From: Paenibacillus_G filicis
GTDB lineage: Bacteria; Bacillota; Bacilli; Paenibacillales; NBRC-103111
Length of the DNA stretch: 64,000 bases
Direction of reading: 5' to 3'
NCBI RefSeq assembly: GCF_038070315.1
Contig: NZ_JBBPCC010000005.1
Coordinates: 186,001 to 250,000, forward strand
Made by a program: the position numbers and the translations under genes. The notes beneath the pieces were generated by a model. It was given only the letters and a program-made list of their open reading frames with translations. It was not told the origin of the DNA and ran no database searches. This document shows positions 17,617 to 26,997 of the stretch, in pieces (within the stretch, counting starts at the first letter, position 1; each line of letters opens with the position of its first letter).

Positions 17617-20023
17617 ATGCCAATGCGGGATAAGCAAGCCAACCATTTAGCTATGAACAATAGGGGGTACGAACAAGCGGGACAACATCCGATTCAGTTT
17701 GACGGGCCGGCGCCGGATTTTTTCGAAGGCGCTCTGCTGGGAAACGGGGGCCTGGGGGTTGTCGTCACGACGCGACCGGATGCGGTGCTTCTGCATCTGG
17801 GCCACAATAATGTCTGGGATATTCGTATCGCCGAGAACCACCGAGATGAGATCATGACTTTCCAGGAGGTGTTTGAACGACTGTCGGTCCTCCCCGATGA
17901 TCTGACACCGCTCACGGACCATCCATGGTATCAAGCCTATTGCAAGATGGCTGGCGAAAATTACAGCAAAGCCTATCCCAAGCCCATGCCCTGCGGCACG
18001 CTGCTGCTCCGGTATGACCGCCGGATGGCGGAAGTGCTGGGACATACCGTGCATATCGAAGACGGGAGATGCACGGTGGACTTCCTGTTCGAGGATCGAC
18101 CGGTAGTCTTCGAGCTATTTGTAGAGGGGAAGCATGACCGGATTTGGATGAAAACCACGGACGCGGTAAGCGGCGCAGCCGTTCCGCTGTTCACCAACAT
18201 CCAAATTAATTCCCGATCCCGAGACACCTCCGGAATTTCCCCAGGCCGAAGTCACAAAGGACGCAGCAGGTGTGCTGTCATTCATACAGATTCTGCCTGA
18301 TGTAGAGCATCCTACTGTCCCGTACACGCACCATGAGAAGGACAAGGCCTTTCGACTGGCGGTAAGGACATCCGGCCCTGTAGAGTGTGATCTGCTCCCG
18401 ACGGAGGCCGGCATACTGGCCTGCGCCGAGCTGTGGGAGGGGCCAAGCAGTGACATTCAAGCGAGATTGGGACGGCTGGTACCGCCCGAGCTTGACGGAT
18501 ACGGGGCCGCTAAGGCAGAAACGGCCGATTGGTGGTCTGACTATTGGAGCCGATCCGCTGTTGTGCTGGAGGATCAATTTCTGGAGCGGATTTGGTACCA
18601 CAATCTGTATTTCTTTAATTGTGCGGTGAAGGAAGGCGTCACTTGCCCGGGTCTCTTCGCCAACTGGAGCTATCGGACCATCGGGGCCGACTGGCATGGC
18701 GATTACCACATGAACTACAATACCCAGCAGCCGTTCTGGCTGGCCTTCTCCAGCAATCATCTGGACAAGCATCTGCCTTACGTCGATATGGTCGATCATG
18801 TGCTTCCCGTCAGCCGCTCTTGGGCCAAGGAATATTATGGTCTCCGCGGCGCCTATTTCCCCCACTCCGCCTACCCGGTGGATATGACCATGATGCCGTA
18901 CCCGGTGCCGCACTGGGGCTGGGAAATCTGCGAAACGCCCTGGACGGTGCAAAGCCTCTGGTGGCATTATCTTTACTCCATGGATCAAGATTTTCTGCAG
19001 AACCGGGCCTTCCAGCCGATCAAGGAGGCCGCTCTGTTCATGGTCGATTATATGAAGCGCCCCGAGGCGCAAGGGGCACGCTGGGGTGACGACAAGCATC
19101 ACATCTTTCCTACTGTTGTGCCAGAGCTTTATGAGATCACGCCCGGGTTCGCGAAGAATAGCGACTGCCTGATCGATCTGACGCTGACCCGCTTTCTGCT
19201 CCACGCCTTTTCGGAAGCATGCGTGGTGCTGGGCATGGAAGAGGCTGAGCAAGACCTGCTGCTGGAAGCGGAGAACATCTTGAATCACTTCCCAGACTAC
19301 CCTACCGCAGAGTCGAAGCTTGGGAGCGTCTTCGTCTCCGTAGAGGGCGAAAGCCCGGAGGTCGTCTACAATGTGCCGATTTCGGTGACCACCGTTTTTC
19401 CGGGCGAAGACCACGGGCTGCACTCGCCGGAAGAAGATTACCGGACGGCAGTGAATTCGTACCTGAATCACCGGAACGAAGGCGGCAATGAGCTGGTGTT
19501 CTATCACATGGCCGGCGCCCGCCTCGGTGTGCTGGATCTGGAACGCTTCAAGCGTCAGATCCGGTACTGCCTGCTCCCGAACGGCACTTGTACCGACCGG
19601 GTTCTGATGAGCGGAGGCCGTTACGCAGATACGGATAATTTCGACTTTATGTCACGGATGGGCATCTGGTTCGAGAATTTCGCTCTGCCTGCTGTCATCA
19701 ATGAATGTCTGCTGCAGAGCAATAACGGACATCTGCGCTTCTTCCCTAACTGGCCGGAGACTCAGGCTGCAAAGTTCCACACGCTTCGGGCTGTCGGGGG
19801 CTTTCTCGTAAGTGCAGCCTTCGCGAATGGCGAGGCCACGTGGATCGAAATCATCAGTGAAGCCGGTTCGACTTTGTCCTTCTACATGCCCTGGGCGGAT
19901 GGGGCCCTATGCACCTCTTCTACGGGAGAAACCCAAGTGGCTATAGGCCACATGTGGCAAATCCAGACGACACCTGGGGAGAGGATCACCCTGGTGAAAA
20001 ATCAAACTAGCACCGTTCCATGA
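17617..20023 (+). pseudogene. GH95-like (alpha-L-fucosidase-type) glycosidase split by a frameshift
   Basis: Two adjacent reading frames together make one (alpha/alpha)6-barrel glycosidase of GH95/GH65-like architecture. The first (17617-18300) has the N-terminal beta domain, including FFEGALLGNGGLGVVV and the NNVWD turn. The second, open from 18125 and in use by about 18210, encodes the catalytic barrel (SYRTIGADWHGDYHMNYNTQQPFW, PVPHWGWEICETPW) and the C-terminal sandwich. After FTNIQIN the first frame turns into low-complexity Arg/Ser sequence, while the second reads IPDPETPPEFPQAEV directly across, so a 1-nt insertion or 2-nt deletion near 18205-18215 is the simplest explanation. No slippery heptamer is seen. 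It could be a true pseudogene or a sequencing error. The intact enzyme would be about 800 residues. Family assignment is moderately sure; the sugar released is not known. Confidence 0.75.
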
Positions 20024-20086
20024 CTCCCAGGCTGTACAGGTGTTCACAGCCCCTCCGATGGCTTAACCATGCTTAGAGCCAGTAAC

Positions 20087-20120
20087 GCCAAGAAGTCACC
20101 GGTTGCGGCTTCTTGGCTTT
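20087..20120 (+). terminator. Rho-independent terminator after the GH95-like gene
   Basis: GCCAAGAAG and CTTCTTGGC form a perfect 9-bp stem around a 13-nt loop, followed by a short TTT. It ends transcription from the glycosidase gene before the next promoter. Confidence 0.7.
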
Positions 20121-20153
20121 GAGGTATTTAAGGAAAGAATCATTCTTTCCAAA

Positions 20154-20219
20154 TTAGTGATTGACCAATCAATAACAACATGATATATTGATTTCAAGTT
20201 AGTGATTGATCAATAACAA
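20154..20219 (+). promoter_or_regulatory. Promoter with two repeated operators before the SDR-MFS-oxidase operon
   Basis: A sigma-A-like promoter is readable: TTGACC at 20161-20166, a 17-nt spacer, and TATATT at 20184-20189. Operator copy 1 (20154-20178) overlaps the -35 and spacer and contains the dyad TGATTG-AC-CAATCA. Copy 2 (20199-20219) lies just past the expected start site and has the related TGATTG-AT-CAATAA. Both end in ATCAATAACAA. Placement over the promoter and start site is typical of a repressor, plausibly a TetR-family protein. Confidence 0.7.
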
Positions 20220-20241
20220 ATAATAATATGAGGTGATTCTC

Positions 20242-21207
20242 TTGAAAAAAGCATTGGTACTGGGAGCAACGGGAGGCACTGGCGCCGCCATTACGGAGGA
20301 GCTGGTTAAGCGAGGGATACGGACGGTTGCCTTCGGGCGGTCTCAGCAGAAGCTTGAGCTGCTTAGGAACAGGCTGGGTAACCCTGAGCATCTGGCGATC
20401 GCTGTAGGTGACGCGTTCCAACCCGATAGCATCGTAGCCGCTGCGGATGGCGTAGACGTTATCTTCCATTGTGCGAACGTACTGTATCACGAGATGGTAA
20501 CTAAGCTGATTCCACTGGGTGAAGCGGTGATGGAAGCAGCGGATCGGCTAAGTCTCAAAGTCGTCGTCATCGATGGCATCTACCCCTATGGAAGAAGACA
20601 AATGGAACGGGCAACCGAAGAGCATCCGAAGCAGCCTCACACGAAGAAGGGCAAGACCAGGCTCGCCTACGAGAAGATGCTGTTCGATGCGAAATGGAGC
20701 CGGGCCAAGGTTTTGATCACCCGTTTGCCTGATTATTACGGCCCTACGGCCAATGAGGCTTCTTATCTCGGCTCTACGCTCGAGTCGATAGTCGCTGGTA
20801 AAATGGCGTTTTTCATTGGCAACATGCATGTTCCCCGGGAATTTATTTACTTGCCGGACGCGGCGTTCATGATTGCAGAGCTGGCGGGCAGGGATGAAGC
20901 TTATGGGCAGAACTGGAATATTCCAGGTGCAGGGTTAATCTCAGGTAAAGAGATCGTTCGGCTAGCCCGGCAAGCAAGCGGAAGCGCCAAACCGGTCTTG
21001 CCGCTAGGCAAAGTAGGGTTGTCTCTGCTCGGCATGTCCGTACCGGTCATGAAGGAAGTCGTGGAAATGCTTTATTTGACCGAAGAGCCGCTAGTCTTGA
21101 GTGGAGAGAAATATGAGCGCTTGATCGGACCGGCCAAGGCGACGAGGTTCGAAGAGGGATTTACGGCTACGATTCGTGCGCTGCAGAAGAAAAGTGCTCA
21201 ATCTTAA
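20242..21207 (+). CDS. NAD(P)-binding atypical SDR / epimerase-like protein
   Basis: A 321-residue Rossmann-fold protein of the atypical short-chain dehydrogenase/NmrA-epimerase group. The nucleotide-binding motif GATGGTGAAITEEL lies near residues 8-21, and the segments VDVIFHCANVLYHEM and VVVIDGIYPYGRR follow. The TTG at 20242 is chosen because AGGTG lies 6 nt upstream; the GTG at 20233 overlaps that site. The catalytic YxxxK is not obvious (GKTRLAYEKMLFDAKW contains YEKML), so it may be an oxidoreductase, an isomerase or a redox-sensing protein. It is the first gene of the operon with the DHA2 efflux pump and multicopper oxidase, under the operator-bearing promoter. Confidence 0.8.
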   Translation: MKKALVLGATGGTGAAITEELVKRGIRTVAFGRSQQKLELLRNRLGNPEHLAIAVGDAFQPDSIVAAADGVDVIFHCANVLYHEMVTKLIPLGEAVMEAADRLSLKVVVIDGIYPYGRRQMERATEEHPKQPHTKKGKTRLAYEKMLFDAKWSRAKVLITRLPDYYGPTANEASYLGSTLESIVAGKMAFFIGNMHVPREFIYLPDAAFMIAELAGRDEAYGQNWNIPGAGLISGKEIVRLARQASGSAKPVLPLGKVGLSLLGMSVPVMKEVVEMLYLTEEPLVLSGEKYERLIGPAKATRFEEGFTATIRALQKKSAQS

Positions 21208-21221
21208 CGAGCTTCAGTAAT

Positions 21222-21239
21222 TTATTAATCAATAACAAA
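21222..21239 (+). promoter_or_regulatory. Third copy of the ATCAATAACAA operator, before the MFS gene
   Basis: The gap between the SDR-like gene and the efflux gene contains TTATTAATCAATAACAAA, whose dyad TTATTA-AT-CAATAA and 3' sequence match the two copies at 20154-20219. The shared element suggests the same regulator also acts within the operon, perhaps on an internal promoter. Confidence 0.55.
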
Positions 21240-21261
21240 CTATGAAGGAGTGACTTGTTCA

Positions 21262-22743
21262 ATGAGTTCTATGGCTAAACCCAGATCGGCAGCAGCCAGG
21301 GCCGTTTCATACCGCTGGTGGGCGCTCATCGTCCTGGCGCTTGCTCAATTTCTCGTCGTCCTGGATGCTTCCATCGTCAATATTGCGCTGCCGACCCTGG
21401 GCGCGGAGCTTCATCTGGATACGAATACGCTGAGCTGGGTCATCACCGCTTATGTCCTGCCGTTCGGAGGCTTGTTGCTGCTCGGCGGAAGACTTGGCGA
21501 CCGATATGGGCATCGAAGGTTATTTATCGCCGGCGTCACCGGATTCGCGGTCGCCTCGGTCGCGGCAGGACTCGCTGCGTCGGGAGCATGGCTATTGACC
21601 TCGAGGGTCATTCAGGGCGCCTCAGCCGCGCTGCTTGCTCCGGCCGCACTCGCACTCGTCACCAAGCTATTTACAGTTCCACAAGACCGGGCGAAGGCGC
21701 TCGGCGTCTTGGGGGCGGTTGCCGGTATCGGCAGTGTCGCAGGCGTGCTGCTCGGAGGAGTCTTGACCTCTGCCTACGGCTGGCCGTCCGTGTTCTTCGT
21801 CAATGTACCTGTGGGTGTAGGGGTCATCACGGCAGCTCCATGGCTCATCGCCAGAGATACGCCAGGTAAGCGCACAAGTCTGGATATGCCGGGAGCCGTC
21901 ACCGTTACCGGCGGCATTGTAAGCTTAGTAGCGGCCCTTTCTCTAGCGGAACAAGCAGGCGGGACTTCCCCCTGGACAGTATCGCTTGGCGGCGCAGCCA
22001 TCGTGCTGCTTACCGCGTTCGTCTACATCGAGAAGTTCGCCAAGAGCCCCTTGATGCCATTAAACCTATTTCGCAAGAAGTCGGTGCTCGGCGGCAATTT
22101 GGCCATGTTCCTCATCGGTGGAGCGACCACGGGACTTTTCTTCGCCTTGTCGGTTTATATGCAGCAGGTGCTTCACTATGATGCCCTGAAAGCAGGGCTT
22201 ACTCAGCTTCCACTCGCCGGAGCGCTTGTCGCCATCGCGGGAGTTATGCCTGCATTGCTCAAGAAGCTTGGCACGCAGCGGACTCTTGCAGCATCTTTAC
22301 TTGTGTTTGCCTCAGGCACGGTATGGCTGTCTTTTGCCCCGAGCGATGCTTCCTTTGCCATTCACCTGCTGGGACCCAGCATCGTCATCGGAATCGGGAT
22401 GGGAGGAGCTTTTGTCGCTGGGACGGAATGGGCCGTCCATGGAGTGGCGGATAGCGAGGCGGGGGTCGCCAGCGGCTTGATCAACACGAGCCAGCAAATC
22501 GGAGGAGCTATCGGGCTTGCTGTACTGGCGACCGTATCGTCAAGCAGAACCCGGGATCTGCTGAGCCATGGCGTGGCTGAGCCCGGTGCGCTGACCGGAG
22601 GGTTTGCTTGGGTATTTATCGGAGCGGGCGTATTAGCTGTCATAGGCGCAATCCTTGTCCTCGCCGTTGTCCGCACTTCCCTATCCAGTTTGTTAGGAAT
22701 CAATCCATTACTAACAAAAAAGCGGGTGAACGGTCTTGATTAA
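21262..22743 (+). CDS. DHA2-family (EmrB/QacA) multidrug MFS efflux transporter
   Basis: A 493-residue major facilitator of the 14-helix DHA2 drug:H+ antiporter family. Motif D1 (LDASIVNIALPTLGAEL), motif A (GGRLGDRYGHRRLF) and motif C-like GGVLTSAYGWPSVFFVNVPVG are present, and hydrophobic segments extend to the C-terminus. The ATG at 21262 follows GAAGGAGTG by 9 nt. It is the second gene of the operon, 54 bp after the SDR-like gene, and its end overlaps the start of the multicopper oxidase by 8 bp. It probably exports a toxic small molecule; the substrate is unknown. Confidence 0.92.
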   Translation: MSSMAKPRSAAARAVSYRWWALIVLALAQFLVVLDASIVNIALPTLGAELHLDTNTLSWVITAYVLPFGGLLLLGGRLGDRYGHRRLFIAGVTGFAVASVAAGLAASGAWLLTSRVIQGASAALLAPAALALVTKLFTVPQDRAKALGVLGAVAGIGSVAGVLLGGVLTSAYGWPSVFFVNVPVGVGVITAAPWLIARDTPGKRTSLDMPGAVTVTGGIVSLVAALSLAEQAGGTSPWTVSLGGAAIVLLTAFVYIEKFAKSPLMPLNLFRKKSVLGGNLAMFLIGGATTGLFFALSVYMQQVLHYDALKAGLTQLPLAGALVAIAGVMPALLKKLGTQRTLAASLLVFASGTVWLSFAPSDASFAIHLLGPSIVIGIGMGGAFVAGTEWAVHGVADSEAGVASGLINTSQQIGGAIGLAVLATVSSSRTRDLLSHGVAEPGALTGGFAWVFIGAGVLAVIGAILVLAVVRTSLSSLLGINPLLTKKRVNGLD

Positions 22744-24211
22744 GAAGAAAAGCTCTAAGCATCCGATCTTTTACGGAATTTTGGTGCCGCTGCTGATCCT
22801 GATTGTTGGAGCGGCGAGCGTTTATTTCTGGCAAATGCGGCTTCAGAAGCCGGTGGAGATTAATATGGCCCACCATGAGCATGGCTTGGGCTCTGTCTCC
22901 CATACCGACCTACACGATCATTCGCCGACAGGTGTTTCCTGCGAGGCCATCACGGCCAAGGAGACAGGCGGACCTACCCGCAGCTTTGATATGACGGCTG
23001 CACGAACAACTCTGCAGTTGGATAACGGGCAGACGGTCGAAGCCTGGACCTTCAACGGCTCTGCTCCAGGGCCGGAGCTCCGGGTCATCGAAGGCGACCG
23101 GGTGGTCGTTACGCTCCACAACAAGGACATCAAGGAAGGCATTACGCTTCACTGGCATGGGATTAACGTTCCTTGCTCGCAGGATGGCGTTGCGGGGGTG
23201 ACCCAGGACGCCGTACATCCGGGAGAACAATTTACATATACCTTTATCGCATCGGCTCCAGGCACTTACTGGTACCATTCCCATCAGATGAGCTCGGTTC
23301 AGGCGAAGAAGGGACTTCTCGGGTCAATTATCGTCGAGCCCAGGGAATCGGCCGCTACGTTATCACCCGCCAAGGAGGTCAACGCTCTTTATCAGCGGCT
23401 AGACTCCAGCCTCCTTCTGAACGGCAGCTCCAAGGGACTTGATGTACCGGCTCAGGCAGGCGAACAGGTAAGGCTCAGACTAACCAACGGAGACAACGAA
23501 ACGATGAACTTCTCCGTAGACGGGGCACCCTTCCAGATTATCGCCATGGACGGCCGGGATTTGCACGAACCTGGTCTCTTGAAGGATGTAACCGTTCCGG
23601 TAGGAGCCGGTGGGCGCTACGATCTGCTTATTCGGCTTCCCGAGTCCGGCAAAGTCATCGTAAGAAACCAATCGTTCGAAGGACTATCGATGACGCTCGG
23701 CAGTGGCAGCATGCCGGAACGGGCAGACGCCCGAACGATGTTCTCATTCGCCGAATACGGCACCCCACAGGAGGGCGATCCGCTCCCCACGCTCAAGCCA
23801 GATCGAAATTTCGTCCTCAAGCTCGGCCAATCCCTCTTCGTGAAGACGATCAACGGCCACGCGTTCCATGAGATTCCTCCCATGAGCGTGAAGGAAGGAG
23901 AGTTGGTGAGCATCACCCTTGTTCACGAGGGCGGCGGTGATCACCCGTTTCATATTCATGGTCATACCTTCCGAGTCATGAGCCGGAACGGTCTTCCCTT
24001 GAAGGGCAGTCCCATCTATCTGGACACACTTCTATTGAAGAATGGCGAATCCTATGAGGTGCAGTTGAAGGCCGATAACCCGGGCTTATGGATGGCGCAT
24101 TGCCACAACCTCGGGCATGCGTCCTTGGGGATGACTATGATGATGAACTATGAGGGCATCTCGACGCCATTCCGGGTAGGGACCAAGTCCGGCAACCTTC
24201 CTGATTTGTAG
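22736..24211 (+). CDS. Multicopper oxidase, membrane-anchored
   Basis: A 491-residue multicopper oxidase. An uncleaved N-terminal anchor or signal (PIFYGILVPLLILIVGAASVYFW, about residues 10-32) places the three cupredoxin domains outside the cell. All four copper-binding motifs are intact: HWHG near residue 142, WYHSHQ near 180, HPFHIHGH near 404, and HCHNLGHASLGM with the type 1 Cys near 455. A Met-rich tail (GMTMMMNY) supports copper handling. The start is TTG at 22736, overlapping the MFS stop by 8 bp, so translation is probably coupled. Family members oxidise Cu(I), Mn(II), Fe(II) or phenols. Pairing with an efflux pump and an SDR-like protein is unusual and suggests a redox detoxification or modification step on an exported compound. 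Confidence 0.9.
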   Translation: MIKKKSSKHPIFYGILVPLLILIVGAASVYFWQMRLQKPVEINMAHHEHGLGSVSHTDLHDHSPTGVSCEAITAKETGGPTRSFDMTAARTTLQLDNGQTVEAWTFNGSAPGPELRVIEGDRVVVTLHNKDIKEGITLHWHGINVPCSQDGVAGVTQDAVHPGEQFTYTFIASAPGTYWYHSHQMSSVQAKKGLLGSIIVEPRESAATLSPAKEVNALYQRLDSSLLLNGSSKGLDVPAQAGEQVRLRLTNGDNETMNFSVDGAPFQIIAMDGRDLHEPGLLKDVTVPVGAGGRYDLLIRLPESGKVIVRNQSFEGLSMTLGSGSMPERADARTMFSFAEYGTPQEGDPLPTLKPDRNFVLKLGQSLFVKTINGHAFHEIPPMSVKEGELVSITLVHEGGGDHPFHIHGHTFRVMSRNGLPLKGSPIYLDTLLLKNGESYEVQLKADNPGLWMAHCHNLGHASLGMTMMMNYEGISTPFRVGTKSGNLPDL

Positions 24212-24237
24212 AGGGAGTAAAACAGATGTATTGCTGT

Positions 24238-24918
24238 TCATTGATCCTGCTTTAATATGCCCTGCAAAATAACCTCCATGCCCCAAAGAAAACGCTCGTT
24301 ATTCGAAGCATCGCCGGAAAACAATTCGTTTTTATGCGAATGAATGAACGGGAACTGCGAAGCGTCAGCAGATAAGTAAGCTTCTTTCATCAATGTAAAC
24401 GATCGTTTCTCATTTTTGGCCCACGAAACATGTTCAAAAGCCGAGGAAGTAACATGCATCAATAGCAAATCCAGCCCCCAGGCTGCTGATGCGGCCTGCA
24501 TGCCACTAGCCGCTAGCTGTTTTAGTAAATACTCCGATAAAGCCAGTGAATGGGGGCCCAGAGGCATCGTTGTCAAGGCAAGCTCGGCTACACCAGGGTC
24601 CTTATAAAGCACTTGCTGGTACGATATGAGTGCTGCAAACAGGTTGTTCTTCCATTCTTCGCTATCTGAATCGGGTAGTTTGACGCTGGCCAAGGCATAG
24701 TCCAGCACGTAGGAGCTTAATTCCTGCAAATCCTTCACATACACATAAAGGGAGGACGCCCCCGTGTCCAGAGTTTTGGCCACCTTACGCATGGTAAGAC
24801 CTGAGATTCCTTCCTCTCTCAACAAAAGAAACGCTTGTTTGACAATGACTTCCTGACTGAGCGGCTCCTTCGCGGGCCGAGCACGGCGGCTGACAATGGT
24901 TCGATGGGTAGTGTTCAT
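24238..24918 (-). CDS. TetR-family transcriptional regulator
   Basis: A 226-residue repressor. The N-terminal helix-turn-helix (residues about 20-66) reads ISGLTMRKVAKTLDTGASSLYVYVKD, the TetR-type recognition helix with the SLYVYVKD end. The remaining helices form a ligand-binding and dimerisation domain resembling TetR_C. The ATG has only a weak AAGAAAA upstream. It is the last gene of the minus-strand operon (efflux pump, TetX-like monooxygenase, hydrolase, TetR) and converges on the multicopper oxidase gene with a 26-bp gap. It could repress its own operon through the palindrome at 28474-28506, the facing operon through the ATCAATAACAA operators, or both; sequence alone does not decide. 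Confidence 0.9.
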   Translation of the reverse strand: MNTTHRTIVSRRARPAKEPLSQEVIVKQAFLLLREEGISGLTMRKVAKTLDTGASSLYVYVKDLQELSSYVLDYALASVKLPDSDSEEWKNNLFAALISYQQVLYKDPGVAELALTTMPLGPHSLALSEYLLKQLAASGMQAASAAWGLDLLLMHVTSSAFEHVSWAKNEKRSFTLMKEAYLSADASQFPFIHSHKNELFSGDASNNERFLWGMEVILQGILKQDQ

Positions 24919-24972
24919 AATTTTCTTATACCATGTTTGCTCTTATTAGTAAAATCACATGCAACAAGCATG

Positions 24973-25692
24973 TTAGTCTTCCTCTTCACGCGAAGCGAGC
25001 CTGGAAATCCATGAGTTGGCATCCGTATCCAATACGCCTCCATGATAACAAATGATCTTCCGGATATCATATGCAGACAATTTCGCCAGTGAACGGTAGG
25101 CTTCCGGCAAATCAGGCGTTTGAGCTTCATTCGGTCCGTGCAGCTGCCCGCCCCGAACGACCATCGCATCGCCGGCGATCAGCGTCTTGCTGTCTGGATG
25201 ATAGAGACTGATGTGACCGGGAGTATGTCCCGGCGTATGGATAACGATGAAACCTCCACCGACCTGTAATTCTTCACCGTCAGCAACCAAATGATCGATG
25301 CGAATCCCGTTTCTTGAAAAGTTAGCCCCAAACGCTTCAAGAATCTTGGGCAGAGGCTTGAGAAGCGGAAGCTTTCCTACTATATAAGGCGCATCGTCAG
25401 GGTGTGCAAATACTTCTACTCGCGGATTTATCTCTAGTATCTGTGGCAGATTGCCGATATGATCGATATCTTGATGGGTGATCATAACGCCACTCAACAT
25501 CTCCAGTGATACGCCCGCAGACGACAACTGTGCGGTCAAATCCTCCATCATCCCCGGCATTCCCGTGTCAACCAGGTAATGGGTATCTCCTGATGAGATC
25601 AACGTTGGCGTGATCGTCCATACCCCTCCACCGGGCATCCCTGGCACAGAAAGACTCAAGTCGAGCGGCGTCAATTTTGTTTTCACGGTCAT
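24973..25692 (-). CDS. Metallo-beta-lactamase-fold hydrolase
   Basis: A 239-residue hydrolase of the metallo-beta-lactamase superfamily. The metal motif THQDIDHIG (H-x-D-x-D-H variant with Gln) is near residues 72-80, HTPGHTPGH near 151-159, GDAMVV near 173-178 and the final CYHGG near 213-217. The pattern resembles glyoxalase II-like and quorum-quenching lactonase-like members. No signal peptide is present. No good Shine-Dalgarno lies before the ATG at 25692, and translation may be inefficient. It lies 81 bp after the TetX-like gene and 54 bp before the TetR gene. Its place suggests hydrolysis of an ester or lactone in a xenobiotic; the substrate is unknown. Confidence 0.85.
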   Translation of the reverse strand: MTVKTKLTPLDLSLSVPGMPGGGVWTITPTLISSGDTHYLVDTGMPGMMEDLTAQLSSAGVSLEMLSGVMITHQDIDHIGNLPQILEINPRVEVFAHPDDAPYIVGKLPLLKPLPKILEAFGANFSRNGIRIDHLVADGEELQVGGGFIVIHTPGHTPGHISLYHPDSKTLIAGDAMVVRGGQLHGPNEAQTPDLPEAYRSLAKLSAYDIRKIICYHGGVLDTDANSWISRLASREEED

Positions 25693-25773
25693 TTGTTTTC
25701 GCTGGCAGCACCGTCTCTATTCCACAGGACATACTGCCAGCTTCCCTCCTACTCGTATAAAGTGGATAAACGA

Positions 25774-26934
25774 TTATTGCTCTGCATAGGATCTCATCAG
25801 CTCACCCAGCTTAGCCGCGGCGTTGTCGGAAAAAAAGAGCTCCATATTCGCCTTGGTTTCTGCTGCAGTGGCTCCGGCGTATTCGAACATCTTCAGCTCA
25901 TACTGCCGCACAGCCGTATCTAGATCTTCATTATTAATAATGGATAGCGCAAGCTCAGCGCCGTCCAGCATCGCCAAGTTCGCACCGGCTCCGGCAAACG
26001 GCGACATGAGATGCGCGGCGTCTCCGATCAAGGTAACGCCGGACCTGCTCTCCCATGTATGCGGGACAGGCAGCATATAAATTCGCCTTGGCGTGATGAC
26101 TCCATTTGCAGAAGTAATGTAATTTTGCAGCTCATCCGACCAGTCTGCAAACAACGCTAACAGTTTAGGCTTTGCTTTCTCCAGATCGTCGTAGGGGATA
26201 TCCACGCTCTCCAAAAAATCGCGTTCTGCTTGAAAGCCCAAATACACACGAATCCGGCCGTCTCCATTCATCTGCGCCATGATTCCTTTACGATCATCCA
26301 GTGCATATACCGAACCCGGGCCGTTGAAAGCAGCAAGCTCTGGAGATCGATTCGCCGCGTCCAAAATGTTTAGTTCGATCATACTGACGCCAGAATATTC
26401 GGCCTTTGCCTCGCTCACGAGCGGCCGAATGCGGGAGAATGCCCCGTCTGCCGCCACAACCAGATCCACGACATCCATCTTTCCATTGTCGAAATGAAGT
26501 TCAAATTGACGATCGCCGACAGGGATCGCTTCTGAGCATTTGTATCCCCATTGAATAGTATCGGGCCGCAGTGAATCGAGCAATAAGTCGCGGAGGACGG
26601 TGCGGTCAATCTCGGGCCGCGAATAATGATCGGCATCAGGGACTTCATCCGCCGTGTCTTCATGATAGACCTTACCGCTTTTGTCCACAATTTTGCCGCT
26701 CTGTCCTTCAAACCGGCATACTTGGTGAAAAGCTTCAAGCAGACCGGCTGCTTGCAGCGCTTTTTGACCGGAATCTGTTTCAAGATCGAGCGTCCCTCCC
26801 TGCTGGCGCTCATAACGGGAAGCTTCGCCTTCATACACAACGGGGTTGTAGCCAGCCGTTTGCAGCACGCGAGCAAGCGTAAGCCCTCCGGGTCCAGCGC
26901 CGATAATAGCAATTCGTTTCGATGAATGGTTCAT
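25774..26934 (-). CDS. FAD-dependent monooxygenase, TetX-like
   Basis: A 386-residue class A flavoprotein monooxygenase. The FAD-binding motif IAIIGAGPGG lies near residues 8-17, the DG motif region LVVAADGAFSRIR near 157-169, and the second FAD motif GDAAHLMSPFAGAGANLA near 304-321. The GTLDLETDSGQKAL segment is typical of TetX and related tetracycline-inactivating enzymes. GGGAGTG precedes the ATG by 7 nt. It is cytoplasmic. The gene follows a DHA2 pump and precedes a hydrolase and TetR regulator, the kind of context seen for antibiotic-modifying enzymes. Overall sequence suggests the TetX family, but true tetracycline activity cannot be inferred; many homologues hydroxylate other aromatics. 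Confidence 0.88.
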   Translation of the reverse strand: MNHSSKRIAIIGAGPGGLTLARVLQTAGYNPVVYEGEASRYERQQGGTLDLETDSGQKALQAAGLLEAFHQVCRFEGQSGKIVDKSGKVYHEDTADEVPDADHYSRPEIDRTVLRDLLLDSLRPDTIQWGYKCSEAIPVGDRQFELHFDNGKMDVVDLVVAADGAFSRIRPLVSEAKAEYSGVSMIELNILDAANRSPELAAFNGPGSVYALDDRKGIMAQMNGDGRIRVYLGFQAERDFLESVDIPYDDLEKAKPKLLALFADWSDELQNYITSANGVITPRRIYMLPVPHTWESRSGVTLIGDAAHLMSPFAGAGANLAMLDGAELALSIINNEDLDTAVRQYELKMFEYAGATAAETKANMELFFSDNAAAKLGELMRSYAEQ

Positions 26935-26997
26935 TTATTATCACTCCCAAAGTGGATTAGTTTTATTTCCCCTATAACGTACAGAAGCATGTGGAAC

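Noticed and set aside
18205..18300. Programmed ribosomal frameshift in the GH95-like gene
   Set aside because: No slippery heptamer, internal Shine-Dalgarno or pseudoknot is visible, and the family has no known recoding. Mutation or sequence error is simpler.
18278..19507. Minus-strand frame of 409 codons opposite the GH95-like gene
   Set aside because: The plus strand encodes a recognisable glycosidase over the whole stretch. The antisense frame is rich in Arg, His and Gln with no family features.
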